NCBI GenBank assembly: GCA_003576975.1
Contig: QEVD01000001.1
Coordinates: 1-64,000 of the forward strand
DNA: 64,000 bases
From: Candidatus Zhuqueibacterota bacterium
Lineage (GTDB): Bacteria; Zhuqueibacterota; Zhuqueibacteria; Zhuqueibacterales; Zhuqueibacteraceae
Reading direction: 5' to 3'
Position numbers and translations under genes: made by a program. The notes below the pieces were generated by a model that worked only from the letters and a program-made list of their open reading frames with translations, had not been told where the DNA came from and made no database searches. This document shows positions 42,565 through 56,950 of the stretch, piece by piece (the first letter of the stretch is position 1; every line of letters starts with the position of its first letter).

Positions 42565-43190
42565 GCCTGCAACACTCCCGCGATGCGTGACACCGCGCTT
42601 TCTTGAATGAATAATTTCTGGCAGTCGAGCAAATCGAGCGTCGAAGCCTCCGGGCCAACTTGCAATTTCATTTTATAAAGGTTCCGGCTGGCGCGCAACA
42701 ACGAGGAATCCGCTTGCGGAACGAGCAGAACAGATTTGATCTTGTCCGCACCAAAATTTTTGAGAATCGCCGTCATATCCTTCGTCTTGCCGCTCTCCAG
42801 GGTGAAATCCTCCACCACCACAAGTTCACCCGATTGGGCTTTCAACGACAACACGGATTTGCGCGCCAATTTCTTGACTTTCTGATTGATCGATTGGCTG
42901 TAATCACGCGGTTGCGGGCCAAAGACGCGGCCACCGCCCACCCAAAGCGGCGAGCGAATCGAGCCGGCGCGCGCCACACCGCGGCCTTTTTGCTTCCACG
43001 GTTTCTTGCCGCCGCCACTGACTTCCTTGCGCGTTTTGGTCTTGTGCGTGCCCTGCCGTTGATTGGCTTGCTGCGCTTTCACCGCCAGGTAAATCACATG
43101 GCGATTCGGCTCGATACCGAATACCTCATCCGGCAGTGTAATCGTTTTGCCGGATTTTTGGCCGTCTTTTGTATATACCTCGACTTGCAT
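42561..43190 (-). CDS. rplD: 50S ribosomal protein L4
   Basis: A 209-residue L4. The conserved RQGTHKTKTRKEVSGGGKKP, then WKQKGRGVARAGSIRSPLWV with GGGRVFGPQPRDYSQSINQK, form the extended loop that reaches the exit tunnel. The start at 43190 (MQVEVYTKDGQKSGK) is preferred because residues before it have no family similarity and it fits just after the rplC stop (seven-base gap). In enterobacteria L4 is the repressor of the S10 operon; not tested here. Confidence 0.96.
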   Translation of the reverse strand: MQVEVYTKDGQKSGKTITLPDEVFGIEPNRHVIYLAVKAQQANQRQGTHKTKTRKEVSGGGKKPWKQKGRGVARAGSIRSPLWVGGGRVFGPQPRDYSQSINQKVKKLARKSVLSLKAQSGELVVVEDFTLESGKTKDMTAILKNFGADKIKSVLLVPQADSSLLRASRNLYKMKLQVGPEASTLDLLDCQKLFIQESAVSRIAGVLQA

Positions 43191-43197
43191 GTCATTC

Positions 43198-43818
43198 TCA
43201 CTTGGAGATGATAACGATTCCTTGATTCGCGCCTGGAACACTGCCGCGCAGCATCAGAATATTATTCTCAGCATCCACCTTGACGACTTTCAAATTCTTC
43301 GTCGTCACACGATCGCCGCCCATGCGTCCGGCCATGCGCATGCCCTTCCAAACCCTCGAAGGGTAGGAACTGCCGCCCACCGAACCCGGCGCGCGCATGC
43401 GATCACTTTGACCGTGCGTCACGGAGCCGCCGCCGAAATGGTGGCGTTTCACCACGCCTTGAAAACCCTTGCCCTTGCTCACGCCAATCGCTTTCACGAC
43501 ATCGCCGACTTTAAAAAGATCGGCTTTAATGACATCGCCCAGTTTGAAATTGGCGATATCGTCAAAGTCGCGAAATTCTCGCACGTGTTGCGCCACCGGA
43601 ATGTTGGCCTTGGCAAAGTGCCCGGCTTCCGCTTTATTGATTTTCTTCTTGCGTTTTTCTGCAAAACCGAGTTGCAGCGAATCGTAACCATGTTTCTGCT
43701 GGGTACGAATGTCGGAGATGTAGCACGGTCCGGCTTGAATCACCGTCACCGGCACGCTATTTCCTTTATCATCGAAAATACGTGACATCCCTAGTTTTTT
43801 ACCGATCAACCCAGTCAT
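43198..43818 (-). CDS. rplC: 50S ribosomal protein L3
   Basis: A 206-residue L3 near the peptidyl transferase centre. The sequence begins MTGLIGKKLGMSRIFDDKGN and has GVSKGKGFQGVVKRHHFGGG and VTHGQSDRMRAPGSVGGSSY, then RVWKGMRMAGRMGGDRVTTK. The loop around residues 145-160 has SVGGSSYPSRVWKG where many species have IGASSYPSRVFKG. It follows rpsJ by 54 bases. Confidence 0.97.
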   Translation of the reverse strand: MTGLIGKKLGMSRIFDDKGNSVPVTVIQAGPCYISDIRTQQKHGYDSLQLGFAEKRKKKINKAEAGHFAKANIPVAQHVREFRDFDDIANFKLGDVIKADLFKVGDVVKAIGVSKGKGFQGVVKRHHFGGGSVTHGQSDRMRAPGSVGGSSYPSRVWKGMRMAGRMGGDRVTTKNLKVVKVDAENNILMLRGSVPGANQGIVIISK

Positions 43819-43872
43819 AATCGCCTTTGCAAAATTTAACTAACGCCTGCACGACCCTGCGTTCGCGCACGC

Positions 43873-44199
43873 TCAGACTTTGATTTCGACATCGACGCCG
43901 GCGGGCAACTCCAGCTTCATCAGCGCATCAACGGTTTTGGGATTTGAATTGAGAATATCTATCAACCGTTTGTGAATACGCGTTTCGAATTGCTCGCGCG
44001 ATTTTTTGTCAACATGCGGCGAGCGCAAAACCGTGTAAATGGAACGCTTCGTGGGAAGAGGTATCGGCCCAGAAATCGCAGCGCCCGTTTGCTTCGCCGT
44101 TCGAATGATCTTATCTGTCGACTTATCGATCAACCGATGATCGTGCGCCTTCAGCTTGATTCGTATCTTTTGTCCAACCACGACGAACTCACTCCGCAT
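43873..44199 (-). CDS. rpsJ: 30S ribosomal protein S10 (NusE)
   Basis: A 108-residue S10, which is also the transcription antitermination partner NusE. The core [20 protein letters not shown] is followed by [20 protein letters not shown] and the loop [19 protein letters not shown]. The ATG at 44199 makes an extra MRSEFVVV leader; GTG at 44181 with GGAG about ten bases upstream is a reasonable alternative, giving the usual 102 residues. It is preceded by a terminator-like hairpin after tuf. Confidence 0.96.
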   Translation of the reverse strand: MRSEFVVVGQKIRIKLKAHDHRLIDKSTDKIIRTAKQTGAAISGPIPLPTKRSIYTVLRSPHVDKKSREQFETRIHKRLIDILNSNPKTVDALMKLELPAGVDVEIKV

Positions 44200-44252
44200 T
44201 TCAAATGTTCTTCATACCAACAGGATTTCTTGGGCCATCCCAACAAAACAAA

Positions 44253-44277
44253 GGGCATCGCTTGCTGCACGATGCCC
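44253..44277 (-). terminator. Intrinsic-terminator-like hairpin between tuf and rpsJ
   Basis: GGGCATCG and CGATGCCC form a perfect 8-bp stem with a 9-base loop, followed on the minus strand by TTTGTTTTGTT. It lies 36 bases past the tuf stop. It would partially or fully stop transcripts from the str part and allow separate dosing of the S10 part. Confidence 0.7.
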
Positions 44278-44312
44278 AATTTCTTACGCGGGCCACGCTG
44301 TCAGTCTTTTCA

Positions 44313-45515
<1,203 letters not shown>

Positions 45516-45600
45516 GAATCAATCCTCCCGATGGGACTTTGGGATCAATCATTTTTGACAACTTCAGATGGTTGAGCGACCCCGCCGCAGCGGGATCAAT

Positions 45601-47685
45601 TTATTTTTGACTTTTAACACTTTCCGTTAGCGTGTCTGCGATCGACTGCGGCACTTGATCATAATGCGAAAATTGCATGGTATAAATCGCGCGCCCCTGC
45701 GTGATCGAGCGCAACGTTGTGGCATATCCGAACATCTCGCTCAGCGGAACGGTCGCTGCAATCACTTGCGCATCGCTGCGCGGAAACATGCCGCGAATAC
45801 GCCCGCGCCGCGAGTTCAGATCGCCCATGACATCGCCCATGTAGCTTTCCGGCACGACAACTTCCACATCCATAACCGGCTCCAGCAACACCGGCGAGGC
45901 TTTTTTCGCGCCTTCTTTGAAAGCCATGGAACCCGCAATTTTAAAGGCCATTTCCGAAGAATCGACATCGTGATACGAGCCATCGATTAGACTGGCCTTG
46001 ACATCAACCACGGGATAACCGGCTAGCACGCCGTTTTGCAGGGCCTGCTGAATGCCTTCCATCGTCGGCTTGATATATTCACGCGGAATAACACCGCCAA
46101 TGATCTTGTTCTCAAATTCAAAACCTTTGCCGGGCTCATTCGGCTCAAGCTCGATGACAACGTGGCCATATTGGCCGCGACCGCCGCTTTGACGAATGAA
46201 CTTGCCCACCGCTTCCACTTTCTTGCGGATGGTTTCTTTGTAGGCGACTTGCGGCTTGCCAACATTCGCATGAACTTTGAATTCGCGCAGCAGCCGGTCA
46301 ACCAAAATCTCCAGATGCAACTCACCCATACCGGAAATCAAGGTCTGCCCGGTTTCATCGTCCGTACGGACTTTGAAGGTGGGATCCTCTTCCGCAAGTT
46401 TGGCGAGTGACTCACCCAGAGCATCTTGATCGGCCTTGGTTTTTGGTTCGATCGCAACGGAAATCACCGGCTCCGGGAAATGCATCGATTCCAAGATAAT
46501 TTGATTTTTCTCATCACAGAGCGTGTGGCCGGTCCGCGTATTCTTGAGTCCGACCGCCGCGATAATGTCTCCGGCTTGCGCGAACTCGATATCTTCACGT
46601 TTGTTCGCCGACATGAGCAGCAAGCGGCCAACTCGTTCTTTGTGCTTAATCGTGCTGTTGTACACATAACTGCCAACATCGACTTTGCCGGAATAAACGC
46701 GAAAATAGGTAAGCTTGCCGACATAAGGGTCGGTCATAATTTTGAACGCCAGCGCCGAAAAGGGCTCCGAGGGGAGCGGCTTCCGGAATAGTTCATCATT
46801 ATTTTTCGGGTGTGTGCCCTTGGTGTCAGGCATGTCCTTCGGAGAAGGCAAATAAAAAGTAACGGCATCAAGCAGGCGTTGCACACCTTTGTTTTTGAAA
46901 GCGGAACCGCACAAAACCGGAACCATGCCGACATCAATCGTTGCCTTGCGAATGGCCGCGCGAATTTCTTCTTCTCCAATTGGCTCATCGTGCAGGTATT
47001 TAACCAGCAACGAATCGTCGTAATCCGAAACCGCTTCGAGGAGAATCGTGCGATATTCCTTAGCCTTGTCGGCCAGTTCCGCCGGTATATCAAGCTCTTC
47101 CCACTCTTTGCCCAGCGCTTCGTCGGTATACACCACCGCTTTCATGCGAATCAAATCGATCAAGCCTGTAAACAGCTCGCCCTCACCCAGGGGGATTTGC
47201 AGCGGCACGGCGTTGGCGCCCAAACGTTCTTTGATCATTTGAATAGCGCCATAAAAATCTGCGCCGACGCGGTCCATTTTGTTGATGAACGCAATGCGCG
47301 GAACGCGGTAACGGTCGGCTTGACGCCAAACCGTCTCGGATTGCGGCTCCACGCCTCCGACCGCACAAAACAGCGCAACCGCGCCGTCAAGAACGCGCAA
47401 CGAGCGCTCGACTTCGATGGTAAAATCGACGTGACCGGGGGTGTCAATAATATTAATGCGATGATTCTTCCATTGACACGAAATCGCAGCGGAGGTAATG
47501 GTGATACCGCGCTCGCGTTCCTGCTCCATCCAATCCGTCGTAGCCGCGCCGTCATGGACTTCGCCCATGCGGTGAATCTTTCCGGTATAGAAAAGAATAC
47601 GCTCGGTCGTGGTTGTTTTGCCGGCATCAATATGCGCCATGATGCCGATATTTCTGATTTTTGCTAGATCGATATTCATAGACAT
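45601..47685 (-). CDS. fusA: Elongation factor G
   Basis: A 694-residue EF-G, the translocation GTPase. [19 protein letters not shown] is the P-loop, [20 protein letters not shown] switch II and NKMDRVGAD the G4 motif; the later [20 protein letters not shown] and [19 protein letters not shown] are domains III and IV. The ATG at 47685 has GGAG six bases upstream and is preferred over the open frame to 47706. It is the classical EF-G, in the str order rpsL-rpsG-fusA-tuf. Confidence 0.98.
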   Translation of the reverse strand: MSMNIDLAKIRNIGIMAHIDAGKTTTTERILFYTGKIHRMGEVHDGAATTDWMEQERERGITITSAAISCQWKNHRINIIDTPGHVDFTIEVERSLRVLDGAVALFCAVGGVEPQSETVWRQADRYRVPRIAFINKMDRVGADFYGAIQMIKERLGANAVPLQIPLGEGELFTGLIDLIRMKAVVYTDEALGKEWEELDIPAELADKAKEYRTILLEAVSDYDDSLLVKYLHDEPIGEEEIRAAIRKATIDVGMVPVLCGSAFKNKGVQRLLDAVTFYLPSPKDMPDTKGTHPKNNDELFRKPLPSEPFSALAFKIMTDPYVGKLTYFRVYSGKVDVGSYVYNSTIKHKERVGRLLLMSANKREDIEFAQAGDIIAAVGLKNTRTGHTLCDEKNQIILESMHFPEPVISVAIEPKTKADQDALGESLAKLAEEDPTFKVRTDDETGQTLISGMGELHLEILVDRLLREFKVHANVGKPQVAYKETIRKKVEAVGKFIRQSGGRGQYGHVVIELEPNEPGKGFEFENKIIGGVIPREYIKPTMEGIQQALQNGVLAGYPVVDVKASLIDGSYHDVDSSEMAFKIAGSMAFKEGAKKASPVLLEPVMDVEVVVPESYMGDVMGDLNSRRGRIRGMFPRSDAQVIAATVPLSEMFGYATTLRSITQGRAIYTMQFSHYDQVPQSIADTLTESVKSQK

Positions 47686-47866
47686 AAAAAACTCCACTTT
47701 ACTCAAGAGAAAACCCGACGTGCTTTTCTCTCAAGGCGAGTGGAGATTGCTCGCAACAGCACACTTCAGGTTATCAACTCAAAACTGCAATGATTCTGAT
47801 CAATTAAGATGAAATCCTTTGGGGATCAAAACTTGAAAAACAGAATACTCACCATTCCCGCGAATC

Positions 47867-48349
<483 letters not shown>

Positions 48350-48733
48350 TTATTTACCCGCGGCTGACTTTCTCTTTGTGCCATACTTCGAGCGCCCTTG
48401 ATTTCGCTCTTGCACACCGGCAGAATCATAGACGCCGCGCACGATATGATAACGCACACCCGGCAAGTCCTTCACACGTCCGCCGCGAATCAATACGATG
48501 GAGTGCTCTTGCAAATTATGCCCTTCACCGGGAATATATGCTGTTACTTCATAGCTATTCGTCAATCTCACGCGCGCCACTTTGCGCAACGCGGAATTCG
48601 GCTTTTTGGGTGTCGTTGTGTATACCCTTGTGCAAACACCACGCCGCTGGGGAGATCCAGTCAATGCAGGAGCGGTCGTCTTACGACCGGTCTTTTTTCG
48701 CCCTAAGCGAACTAATTGATTGATAGTTGGCAA
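48350..48733 (-). CDS. rpsL: 30S ribosomal protein S12, TTG start
   Basis: A 127-residue S12 of the decoding centre. It has the family start [14 protein letters not shown] (start codon TTG at 48731-48733 with AAAGGAG five bases upstream), [20 protein letters not shown] with the Lys of the streptomycin site, and [20 protein letters not shown] with the other site; both are wild type, suggesting streptomycin sensitivity at this locus. The Asp of KDLPG is the site of RimO modification in other bacteria. Confidence 0.97.
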   Translation of the reverse strand: MPTINQLVRLGRKKTGRKTTAPALTGSPQRRGVCTRVYTTTPKKPNSALRKVARVRLTNSYEVTAYIPGEGHNLQEHSIVLIRGGRVKDLPGVRYHIVRGVYDSAGVQERNQGRSKYGTKRKSAAGK

Positions 48734-48761
48734 GCGTGCTCCTTTTCAATTACAGAAGCCG

Positions 48762-48790
48762 AATATACACAAGAAGCTTTAATAAAGCAA
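48762..48790 (-). promoter_or_regulatory. Possible promoter for the rpsL-rpsG-fusA-tuf unit
   Basis: On the minus strand TTGCTT and TATATT are separated by 17 bases in the 102-base gap between rpoC and rpsL, ending 28 bases ahead of the rpsL start. The -10 is good, the -35 matches at four of six places. It is plausible as an internal promoter that supplements reading-through from the rpoBC side. Confidence 0.4.
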
Positions 48791-48835
48791 TATTTTTTAT
48801 CAGCGATCAAAACAAAGCGGTAAATTTGCAAAAAA

Positions 48836-51800
48836 TTAACCAACGGCGCTTTTGATCGTGGTTTCCAGTTCACCCACCTGGCCGTTCGGAAAAACTCGCA
48901 ACCTCCTGAATTTATTCAAGCCCGTGCCGGCTGGAATGAGATTGCCCATGATGACATTCTCTTTCAAGCCAAGCAAGCGGTCGGTTTTTCCTTCAATCGA
49001 AGCCTCGGTCAAAACGCGGGTGGTTTCCTGGAAGGAGGCCGCGGAAATGAAACTATCCGTAGTCAAAGAAGCCTTGGTAATGCCGAGCAGCAACGGTTGA
49101 AATGTTGCCGGTTTGGCCGGTCGAAATTTGATAGGCTCTTTGCCGGCGCTTTTCAGCTTATCATTCAAGCGATCAACTTCAGCTTGATCGATCAGCATAT
49201 CGGCCGATAGCTTGGAGTCGCCGGGATCGGTTACCACGACGCGCAATTTCATCAACTCGTTCTCGGCCAGAAAGCGAATCTTGTCAACTTGATCGCCTTC
49301 CAGATAAGTGGTGTCGCCGGGATCCTCGATCTTGACTTTCTGCAACATTTGGCGCACAATGACTTCAATATGCTTGTCGTTGATGCGAACGCCCTGCAGA
49401 CGATAAACTTCCTGAATCTCGTTCACCAGGTATTCCTGCACCCGGTTCGGCCCCATGATGTTGAGAATATCCTGCGGGGCAATCGAGCCCTCCGAAAGCT
49501 TTTCGCCGGCTTGCACCCAATCGCCGTCATGCACGAGAACGTGCTTGCCATACGGGATTTGGTAAACCTTTTCGTCTTTGCCATCGCGGGAGGCAATCGT
49601 AATTTTACGAACACCGCGGCGAATCTCGCCAAATTTCACCTGCCCGTCAATCTCGCTCACAATGGCAGGCTCTTTCGGGCGCCGGGCTTCGAACAATTCC
49701 GCGACGCGCGGCAAGCCGCCGGTAATGTCGCGCGTTTTTGCAATTTCGCGTGGAATCTTTACCAGCACATCGCCGGCTGTCACGTGCTGACCGTCGTGCA
49801 CTTGCAAGTGAGACCGCGTCGGCAGAATGTACGTGCTCAGCTTCCGGTCGCCGTCCATGATGTGAATTTGCGGACTCAGATTGCGCAGGCGCGTTTCAAT
49901 AATAACGCGCTGCTTGAGGCCGGTGGTTTCATCAAGCTCCTCGCGCAGCGTGATATTTTCACGAATGTCGACGAATTTGATGGTGCCGTCATGATTTGCC
50001 AGAATGCTCGCGGTGTAGGGATCCCAGCGGAACAGAACTTTTCCGCGCTTGACGCTTTCATCTTCTTTCACCAACAAATTAGCGCCGTAGGGAATAATAT
50101 ATTGCGCAACGGTGCGATTGTTCTCGTCAATGACTTTCAACTTGCCGTTGCGGCCGACAGCGATCGTCGTGCCATCGCTGTGCATGACGGATTTCAGATT
50201 CTCGAACTTGACCATACCGTCGTTCTTAGCGCTCAATTGCGACTGCGCCGCAATACGCGAAGCGGTACCGCCAATGTGGAATGTACGCAAGGTTAACTGC
50301 GTGCCCGGCTCGCCGATTGATTGCGCCGCCATCACGCCCACGGCCTCACCAATGTTGACCATCTTGCCCGTGGCAAGATTGCGGCCGTAGCAGCGCGCAC
50401 ACACGCCGCGTTCCGCTTCGCAAGTTAATACCGAGCGAATTAACACGGTTTCCAAACCAATGATGGAAATCAGATCGGCCTTGTCTTCGTCGATCAAATC
50501 GCCGGCCGCGCAGATGATATCGCCCGAATCCGGATTATAGACATCCTCTTGCGCCACACGGCCGAGAATGCGGTCCCGCAGCGGCTCGATCACTTCTTCG
50601 CCTTCTTTCAAATCGCCGATGCGCAGACCGAGAATCGTGCCGCAATCATCTTGTGAAATGATGACGTCTTGCGCCACATCGACGAGACGGCGGGTGAGAT
50701 AACCGGCGTCTGCGGTTTTCAGCGCGGTATCCGCCAAACCTTTGCGCGCGCCGTGCGTGGAGATGAAGTACTCCAACACCGAGAGACCTTCTCGGAAGTT
50801 CGCCGTGATCGGGTTCTCGATGATTTCGCCCATCTGGCCCGTCATCTTCTTCTGCGGTTTTGCCATCAAGCCGCGCATACCGGCAAGCTGGCGAATCTGT
50901 TCTTTGGAACCGCGCGCTCCGGAGTCGGCCATCATAAAAATCGGGTTAAACCCCTGCCGATCTCCCTGCAAGCGATCGAACATCTTCTCCGCCACGTCGC
51001 TCGTGGTGTGCGTCCAGATGTCGATGATCTGATTATAGCGTTCGCCGTCGGTGATCACACCCTTTTCATATTGGTTTTGAATGGTGTGAACTTTGCGAAA
51101 AGCGTCGTCGAGATATTTCTGCTTCTCTTCCGGAATGATAACGTCTTTGACGCCGACGGTCACGCCCGAGAGCATGGCGTGTTGAAAGCCGAGCAGCTTC
51201 AATTCATCGAGAAACATCGCGGTTCTGAAATTGCCGAGCTGCTTGTACACTTGCGAAGTCAACTCTTCTAGACGCTTTTTGGTGAGCAATTCATTCACAA
51301 AACCCACTTCGCGCGGCACAATGCGATTGAGAATAACACGGCCAACGGTGGTTTCGATAATTTTATCGTCGATGCGAACTTTGATCTTGGTGTGCAGCGC
51401 AATCTGCTTGGTGTTGTAGGCGATATTGACTTCATCAACATTGGCAAACACCTTGCCTTCACCCGGCAATCCGCTTCTGGCCTTGGTCAGGTAATAAATG
51501 CCAAGCACGATATCCTGGCTCGGAATCGCCAACGGGCGACCGGAGGCTGGCGACAGGATATTATGACTCGAGAGCATCAACAAACGCGTCTCGGTTTGAG
51601 CGTAATAGCTCAACGGCACATGTACCGCCATCTGATCGCCGTCAAAATCGGCATTGAATGCCGCGCACACCAGCGGATGAATTTGCAGCGCCTTGCCTTC
51701 GATCAAAATCGGTTGAAACGCCTGAATGCCCAAACGGTGCAACGTCGGCGCGCGGTTCAACAAAATGGGATGATCGTCGATGATTTCTTCTAAAATATCC

Positions 51801-53050
51801 CAAACGCTGGCGTCGCGGCGGTCAACCATTTTTTTGGCGCTTTTCACGGTTTTGGCGATTGACCGCTCGACCAGCTTGCGGATCACAAATGGCTTGAACA
51901 ATTCCAGCGCCATTTCTTTCGGCAAGCCGCATTCGTGCAAGCGCAACTCCGGGCCTACCACAATCACCGAACGGCCGGAATAATCGATACGCTTACCCAG
52001 CAGGTTCTGGCGGAAACGCCCTTGCTTGCCGCGCAACATATCGGACAACGATTTCAGTGGGCGATTGCCATCGCCGCGCACCGCAGCCGTTTTACGGCCG
52101 TTATCAAACAGCGCATCGACGGCTTCTTGCAGCATGCGTTTTTCATTGCGCAAGATGACTTCCGGCGCCTTGATCTCCATCAACTTCTTAAGGCGGTTAT
52201 TACGAATGATGACGCGGCGATAGAGATCATTCAGATCAGAGGTGGCAAAACGGCCGCCTTCCAACGGCACCAAGGGGCGCAATTCCGGCGGAATCACCGG
52301 AATGACGGACAACACCATCCACTCCGGCCGATTCTGGCTGCGCTTGATTGCTTCAATGACTTTCAACCGCTTCAACGCTTCGGTCTTGCGCTGGAAGGAG
52401 GTTTCGGTTTTGACTTGATGGCGCAACTCGGTCGACAGCAAGCTCGGATCGGAACGGCGCAATAATTCGAGAACAGCTTCACCGCCGATCTTGGCGACGA
52501 ACTGCTCGGACTCGTTTCCGGCGCTGCCTTCGCTTGCGCCCATCTCGGAGGTGATGCGGAAATAATCATCTTCCGTCAGCAACTCTTTCGGGCGAAGGCC
52601 GCTGCGGCCGGGCTGAATTACGACATACGATTCGTAATAAATGACTTTTTCCAGATCCTTGCCGCTCATGCCGAGAATATATCCGATCTTCGAGGGCAAA
52701 GCCTTCCAATACCAAATATGAACCACCGGCACGGCAAGCGTGATATGCCCCATGCGCTCACGCCGCACCGATTTTGTGGTCACTTCAACGCCGCAACGGT
52801 CGCAGACAATGCCTTTGTAGCGAATACGTTTGTATTTGCCGCAATGGCATTCCCAATCACGCACGGGGCCGAAAATTTTCTCGCAAAAAAGCCCGTCCTT
52901 TTCCGGCTTAAATGAACGGTAATTGATCGTCTCCGGCTTGGTTACTTCACCGTGTGACCGTTCGAGAATTTTATCCGGCGACGCCAGGCTAATGGCGATT
53001 GCGCTGAAATTGCGGCGTGCTGCGGTATCTTGTTTCGGAAAGTAAGTCAA
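48836..53050 (-). CDS. rpoC: RNA polymerase beta' subunit
   Basis: A 1404-residue beta' subunit. The N-terminal zinc site has Cys68, Cys70, Cys83 and Cys86 ([20 protein letters not shown]), the catalytic Mg motif [14 protein letters not shown] is near residue 470, and a second zinc site is in [19 protein letters not shown] near residue 885. The bridge helix and trigger loop segments ([20 protein letters not shown]) are present. It follows rpoB by 71 bases. No rpoB-rpoC fusion and no very long insertion are seen. Confidence 0.98.
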   Translation of the reverse strand: MTYFPKQDTAARRNFSAIAISLASPDKILERSHGEVTKPETINYRSFKPEKDGLFCEKIFGPVRDWECHCGKYKRIRYKGIVCDRCGVEVTTKSVRRERMGHITLAVPVVHIWYWKALPSKIGYILGMSGKDLEKVIYYESYVVIQPGRSGLRPKELLTEDDYFRITSEMGASEGSAGNESEQFVAKIGGEAVLELLRRSDPSLLSTELRHQVKTETSFQRKTEALKRLKVIEAIKRSQNRPEWMVLSVIPVIPPELRPLVPLEGGRFATSDLNDLYRRVIIRNNRLKKLMEIKAPEVILRNEKRMLQEAVDALFDNGRKTAAVRGDGNRPLKSLSDMLRGKQGRFRQNLLGKRIDYSGRSVIVVGPELRLHECGLPKEMALELFKPFVIRKLVERSIAKTVKSAKKMVDRRDASVWDILEEIIDDHPILLNRAPTLHRLGIQAFQPILIEGKALQIHPLVCAAFNADFDGDQMAVHVPLSYYAQTETRLLMLSSHNILSPASGRPLAIPSQDIVLGIYYLTKARSGLPGEGKVFANVDEVNIAYNTKQIALHTKIKVRIDDKIIETTVGRVILNRIVPREVGFVNELLTKKRLEELTSQVYKQLGNFRTAMFLDELKLLGFQHAMLSGVTVGVKDVIIPEEKQKYLDDAFRKVHTIQNQYEKGVITDGERYNQIIDIWTHTTSDVAEKMFDRLQGDRQGFNPIFMMADSGARGSKEQIRQLAGMRGLMAKPQKKMTGQMGEIIENPITANFREGLSVLEYFISTHGARKGLADTALKTADAGYLTRRLVDVAQDVIISQDDCGTILGLRIGDLKEGEEVIEPLRDRILGRVAQEDVYNPDSGDIICAAGDLIDEDKADLISIIGLETVLIRSVLTCEAERGVCARCYGRNLATGKMVNIGEAVGVMAAQSIGEPGTQLTLRTFHIGGTASRIAAQSQLSAKNDGMVKFENLKSVMHSDGTTIAVGRNGKLKVIDENNRTVAQYIIPYGANLLVKEDESVKRGKVLFRWDPYTASILANHDGTIKFVDIRENITLREELDETTGLKQRVIIETRLRNLSPQIHIMDGDRKLSTYILPTRSHLQVHDGQHVTAGDVLVKIPREIAKTRDITGGLPRVAELFEARRPKEPAIVSEIDGQVKFGEIRRGVRKITIASRDGKDEKVYQIPYGKHVLVHDGDWVQAGEKLSEGSIAPQDILNIMGPNRVQEYLVNEIQEVYRLQGVRINDKHIEVIVRQMLQKVKIEDPGDTTYLEGDQVDKIRFLAENELMKLRVVVTDPGDSKLSADMLIDQAEVDRLNDKLKSAGKEPIKFRPAKPATFQPLLLGITKASLTTDSFISAASFQETTRVLTEASIEGKTDRLLGLKENVIMGNLIPAGTGLNKFRRLRVFPNGQVGELETTIKSAVG

Positions 53051-53121
53051 AGCTCACCTCCACTGAATCACAGTGGTTATATTAAAATACTGATGTTCTT
53101 AACAACTTTTGTTGTGGCCGG

Positions 53122-56100
53122 CTAGTTCGATTTGCCGTTTTCAGAATCGTCGACCAACTCGACGTCGAGACCCAAGCCCTGCAACTCTCGAATGAGAACG
53201 TTGAAGGATTCAGGTAAACCAGGCTCCGGCAAATTATCGCCTTTCACGATGGCTTCATAAACCTTCGACCGCCCCCGCACATCGTCTGATTTGACGGTCA
53301 AAATTTCCTGCAGTGTATAGGCCGCGCCATAAGCTTCCAGCGCCCAAACTTCCATTTCACCGAAACGCTGGCCGCCGAATTGCGCCTTGCCGCCCAACGG
53401 CTGTTGCGTGATCAAGGAATACGGGCCGATCGAGCGCGCGTGAATCTTGTCTTCGACCAAATGCGACAGCTTCAACATATAGATCTGGCCGACGGTCACG
53501 CGCTCGTTGAACAACTCGCCGGTCCGGCCATCGAACAACTGCACTTTGCCATCTTCCGGAATGCCGGCTTTTTTCATCTCATTGATGACTTCCTGCTCGC
53601 TTGCGCCGTCGAATACCGGCGTGGCGAATTTTACACCGAGCTTGGAAGCAGCCCAGCCCAGAGTCGTCTCAAAAATCTGGCCCAGGTTCATGCGCGAAGG
53701 CACGCCCAGCGGATTAAGCACGATGTCAACCGGCGTACCGTCTTCAAGATAAGGCATATCTTCGATCGGAACGATTTTGGCGACGACGCCCTTGTTGCCG
53801 TGGCGGCCTGCCATCTTATCGCCGACCATCAATTTGCGCTTTTTCGCAACATAAACCTTGGCAAGCTGAACGATGCCAGGAGGCAATTCATCGCCGACGA
53901 TGATTTTGAGCTTGCGCCGTTCATACTCTTCTTCGGTGTCTTGCACTTTGCGCTCATAGGTCGAAAATACCAAATCGACCAACTCGTTGATGCGCCTTTT
54001 CTCGGTCCAGCCTTCGCTGCGGTCGAGTTTCTCAAAATCAAGTTCGGACAAGCGTTCTTCAGTCAACTCCGTGCTGGCACGCACCACGACTTTCCCGTGC
54101 GTGTCGCGAATGGTCGCGGACGTTTCGCCCGAAAGCAAATTGATCAACTTTTCGCTGCGCAGTTTCTTGAGACGCGCCAACTCGCGAGTATGCCATTCTT
54201 CAATCTCGTCGACCTTCTTTTTCTCCTGGCGCTTCGACTTGGAGTCTTTCTTCTTGCGGGAGAAAAGCTTGGTGTCGATCACAATGCCCTTTAATCCGGG
54301 CGGCGCTTTCAATGAAGCATCTTTCACATCGCCGGCCTTTTCGCCGAAGATTGCTTTCAGCAATTTCTCTTCAGGCGTCGGATCCGTTTCGCCCTTGGGC
54401 GTGACTTTGCCAACCAGGATATCGCCGGCCACCACTTCTGCGCCGGTGCGAATGATGCCATTTTCGTCGAGATCTTTGGTGGACTCTTCAGAAACGTTTG
54501 GAATTTCGCGCGTCAACTCTTCTTCGCCGCGCTTGGTGTCGCGCACCTGCAACTCAAATTCTTCAATGTGGAGCGAGGTATAAATATCCTTCTGCACGAC
54601 GCGCTCAGAAATGACGATGGCGTCTTCGAAGTTGTAGCCGCGCCACGGCATGAATGCCACCAAAACGTTGCGCCCTAATGCAAGCTCACCGCCTTGCGTC
54701 GCGCAACCGTCAGCCAACACCTGGCCTTTCTTCACCCGATCGCCGACGTTCACAATGGGGCGCTGATTGATGCAAGTATCCTGGTTCGTGCGCATGAATT
54801 TGGTGCAGCGATAAGACACCAAATCGGTTTCCTCAAAATTCAATAACGCCTCGACCTCGATTTTCTTGCCGCGCCCCGAGGGCATGTCTTTACGAATGAT
54901 GATTTTGTCCGTTTCCACGTGTTCGACCACGCCGTCAAAATCGGAAATAATCATCGCGCGGGAATCATGCGCCACTTTTGCTTCAAAACCGGTGCCGACC
55001 AACGGCGCTTCCGGAACCAAAAGCGGCACGGCCTGGCGCTGCATGTTGGAACCCATCAACGCGCGGTTGGCGTCATCGTGCTCCAGGAACGGGATCAATG
55101 CCGCGGCGGCAGAGACGATCTGATTCGGCGACACATCCATATAATGGAGTTCTTCGGGCGGCACCACGGGAAACTCGCCCTTGATGCGGGCCTTCACGCG
55201 ATCGTTCAGGTAATGGCCGCGATTGTCAATCGGCGCGTTCGCTTGTGCAATGACATATTGATCTTCATCGTCGGCGGAGAGATATTCGATATCCGTCGAC
55301 ACGCGGCCGTTTTTCACGCGGCGATAGGGCGTTTCGATGAAGCCGAAATCGTTGATGCGCGCAAATGTGGTTAATGATGAAATGAGACCAATGTTCGGAC
55401 CTTCTGGCGTTTCAATCGGACACAGACGGCCATAATGCGTGTAATGCACGTCGCGTACTTCGAAACCGGCGCGCTCGCGCGTCAAACCACCAGGTCCGAG
55501 AGCGGAGAGACGGCGTTTGTGGGTCAATTCCGCCAGCGGGTTGGTTTGATCCATGAATTGCGAGAGCTGGCTGGTGCCGAAAAACGTGTTGATCACGGAA
55601 ATGATCGTGCGCGCGTTGACGAGATCCTGCGGGGTCAATTTCTCGCTGTCGCGCAAATTCATCCGCTCTTTGATCGTGCGCGCCATGCGCGACAAGCCGA
55701 CGCTCATCTGCTGCGAAAGCTGCTCGCCCACGGTGCGAATGCGGCGATTGCCCAAATGGTCGATGTCATCCGCCGTGCGATGGCCGTTGCGCATATCGAG
55801 CAGATACTTGATGATCGTGATAATATCATTTTCGGTAAGAACCGTCGTGGACACCGGCGTATCCAACCCGAGCTTCTTGTTGAGGCGATAACGCCCGACT
55901 TCGCCCAAATCGTAACGTTTGGGATTGAAGAACATGCGCTCGAGAAATTGTTTGGCGGTATCCAGATCCGGCGGCTCGCCCGAGCGGAGCTGGCGGTAAA
56001 TGGCTTCCAGGGCGTCTTGCTGCGAATGTGCGGCGTCGCGCTTAAGCGTGTTCGAAATCACTTCCGGGCCAAAGGCGCTATCCGAACGCAACAATCGCAC

Positions 56101-56928
56101 GGTCGTAATTTTCGCTTTTTTCAAGCGATCGATTGCTTCTTCCGTCAGTTCTGCATCTTTTTCAAGCAGAATTTCGCCGGTTTCACGATCGACGATATCG
56201 CCGATTGACTGCCGTCCGAGAAATTGCTTGACTTTCGAATCCGACAACTTGATTTCGTCAATGAGATCGAAAAGCTGCAGCACTTCTTTATCGGAGGAAT
56301 AACCAATCGCGCGCAACAGCGTGGTGACCGGAAATTTCTTGCGGCGATCGATGTAGACATACATCACATCGCTGATGTCGGTAAGAAATTCGACCCACGA
56401 ACCGCGCAGCGGAATGATGCGCGCCGAAAAGAGCTTGGTGCCGTTGGGATGCTTCAATTCATCGAAGAACACGCCGGGAGAGCGATGAAGCTGGCTCACC
56501 ACGATGCGCTCGGCGCCATTAATAATGAAGGTGCCGCGCGTGGTCATGAAGGGAATATTTCCCAAGTAGACGACTTGTTCGGTCGTTTCACCGAAGTTGC
56601 CGCTTTCCTCATCTTTTACCGACAGGCGGAGTTTGGCCTTGAGCGGAACCGAGTAGGTTACACCGCGCTCCTGGCACTCATCCATGTCGTACTTGGGTTT
56701 TTCGATATAAAATTCAACAAAATCCAGGCAAAAATTTTCCCGGCTGTCGTAAATCGGAAAAATGCTCTTGAATACGGCCTGCATTCCTTGGTTGTCGCGC
56801 TTGGAAGGCTCGACATCGAGCTGCATGAATTCGTTGAACGACTTGAGCTGAATATCCAACAAATCCGGCAAATCGATCACGGTACTCAGTTTTGAAAACG
56901 AGTACCGTTTTCCGTTTGTATTCTCCAT
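53122..56928 (-). CDS. rpoB: RNA polymerase beta subunit
   Basis: A 1268-residue beta subunit. The rifampicin region [20 protein letters not shown] with [20 protein letters not shown] keeps the residues at which Rif-resistance changes occur (Gln, Phe, Asp, His, Arg, Ser), so sensitivity is expected. [20 protein letters not shown] and [20 protein letters not shown] are conserved nucleotide-contact regions, and [20 protein letters not shown] is the C-terminal clamp motif. A Lys/Arg-rich stretch follows residue 880 ([18 protein letters not shown]). A hairpin attenuator precedes it. Confidence 0.98.
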   Translation of the reverse strand: MENTNGKRYSFSKLSTVIDLPDLLDIQLKSFNEFMQLDVEPSKRDNQGMQAVFKSIFPIYDSRENFCLDFVEFYIEKPKYDMDECQERGVTYSVPLKAKLRLSVKDEESGNFGETTEQVVYLGNIPFMTTRGTFIINGAERIVVSQLHRSPGVFFDELKHPNGTKLFSARIIPLRGSWVEFLTDISDVMYVYIDRRKKFPVTTLLRAIGYSSDKEVLQLFDLIDEIKLSDSKVKQFLGRQSIGDIVDRETGEILLEKDAELTEEAIDRLKKAKITTVRLLRSDSAFGPEVISNTLKRDAAHSQQDALEAIYRQLRSGEPPDLDTAKQFLERMFFNPKRYDLGEVGRYRLNKKLGLDTPVSTTVLTENDIITIIKYLLDMRNGHRTADDIDHLGNRRIRTVGEQLSQQMSVGLSRMARTIKERMNLRDSEKLTPQDLVNARTIISVINTFFGTSQLSQFMDQTNPLAELTHKRRLSALGPGGLTRERAGFEVRDVHYTHYGRLCPIETPEGPNIGLISSLTTFARINDFGFIETPYRRVKNGRVSTDIEYLSADDEDQYVIAQANAPIDNRGHYLNDRVKARIKGEFPVVPPEELHYMDVSPNQIVSAAAALIPFLEHDDANRALMGSNMQRQAVPLLVPEAPLVGTGFEAKVAHDSRAMIISDFDGVVEHVETDKIIIRKDMPSGRGKKIEVEALLNFEETDLVSYRCTKFMRTNQDTCINQRPIVNVGDRVKKGQVLADGCATQGGELALGRNVLVAFMPWRGYNFEDAIVISERVVQKDIYTSLHIEEFELQVRDTKRGEEELTREIPNVSEESTKDLDENGIIRTGAEVVAGDILVGKVTPKGETDPTPEEKLLKAIFGEKAGDVKDASLKAPPGLKGIVIDTKLFSRKKKDSKSKRQEKKKVDEIEEWHTRELARLKKLRSEKLINLLSGETSATIRDTHGKVVVRASTELTEERLSELDFEKLDRSEGWTEKRRINELVDLVFSTYERKVQDTEEEYERRKLKIIVGDELPPGIVQLAKVYVAKKRKLMVGDKMAGRHGNKGVVAKIVPIEDMPYLEDGTPVDIVLNPLGVPSRMNLGQIFETTLGWAASKLGVKFATPVFDGASEQEVINEMKKAGIPEDGKVQLFDGRTGELFNERVTVGQIYMLKLSHLVEDKIHARSIGPYSLITQQPLGGKAQFGGQRFGEMEVWALEAYGAAYTLQEILTVKSDDVRGRSKVYEAIVKGDNLPEPGLPESFNVLIRELQGLGLDVELVDDSENGKSN

Positions 56929-56950
56929 GAAAGGGGCACCTATAAAACAA

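Noticed and set aside
49289-50296. A 335-codon plus-strand frame across rpoC
   Set aside because: Antisense to rpoC and without any recognisable motif.
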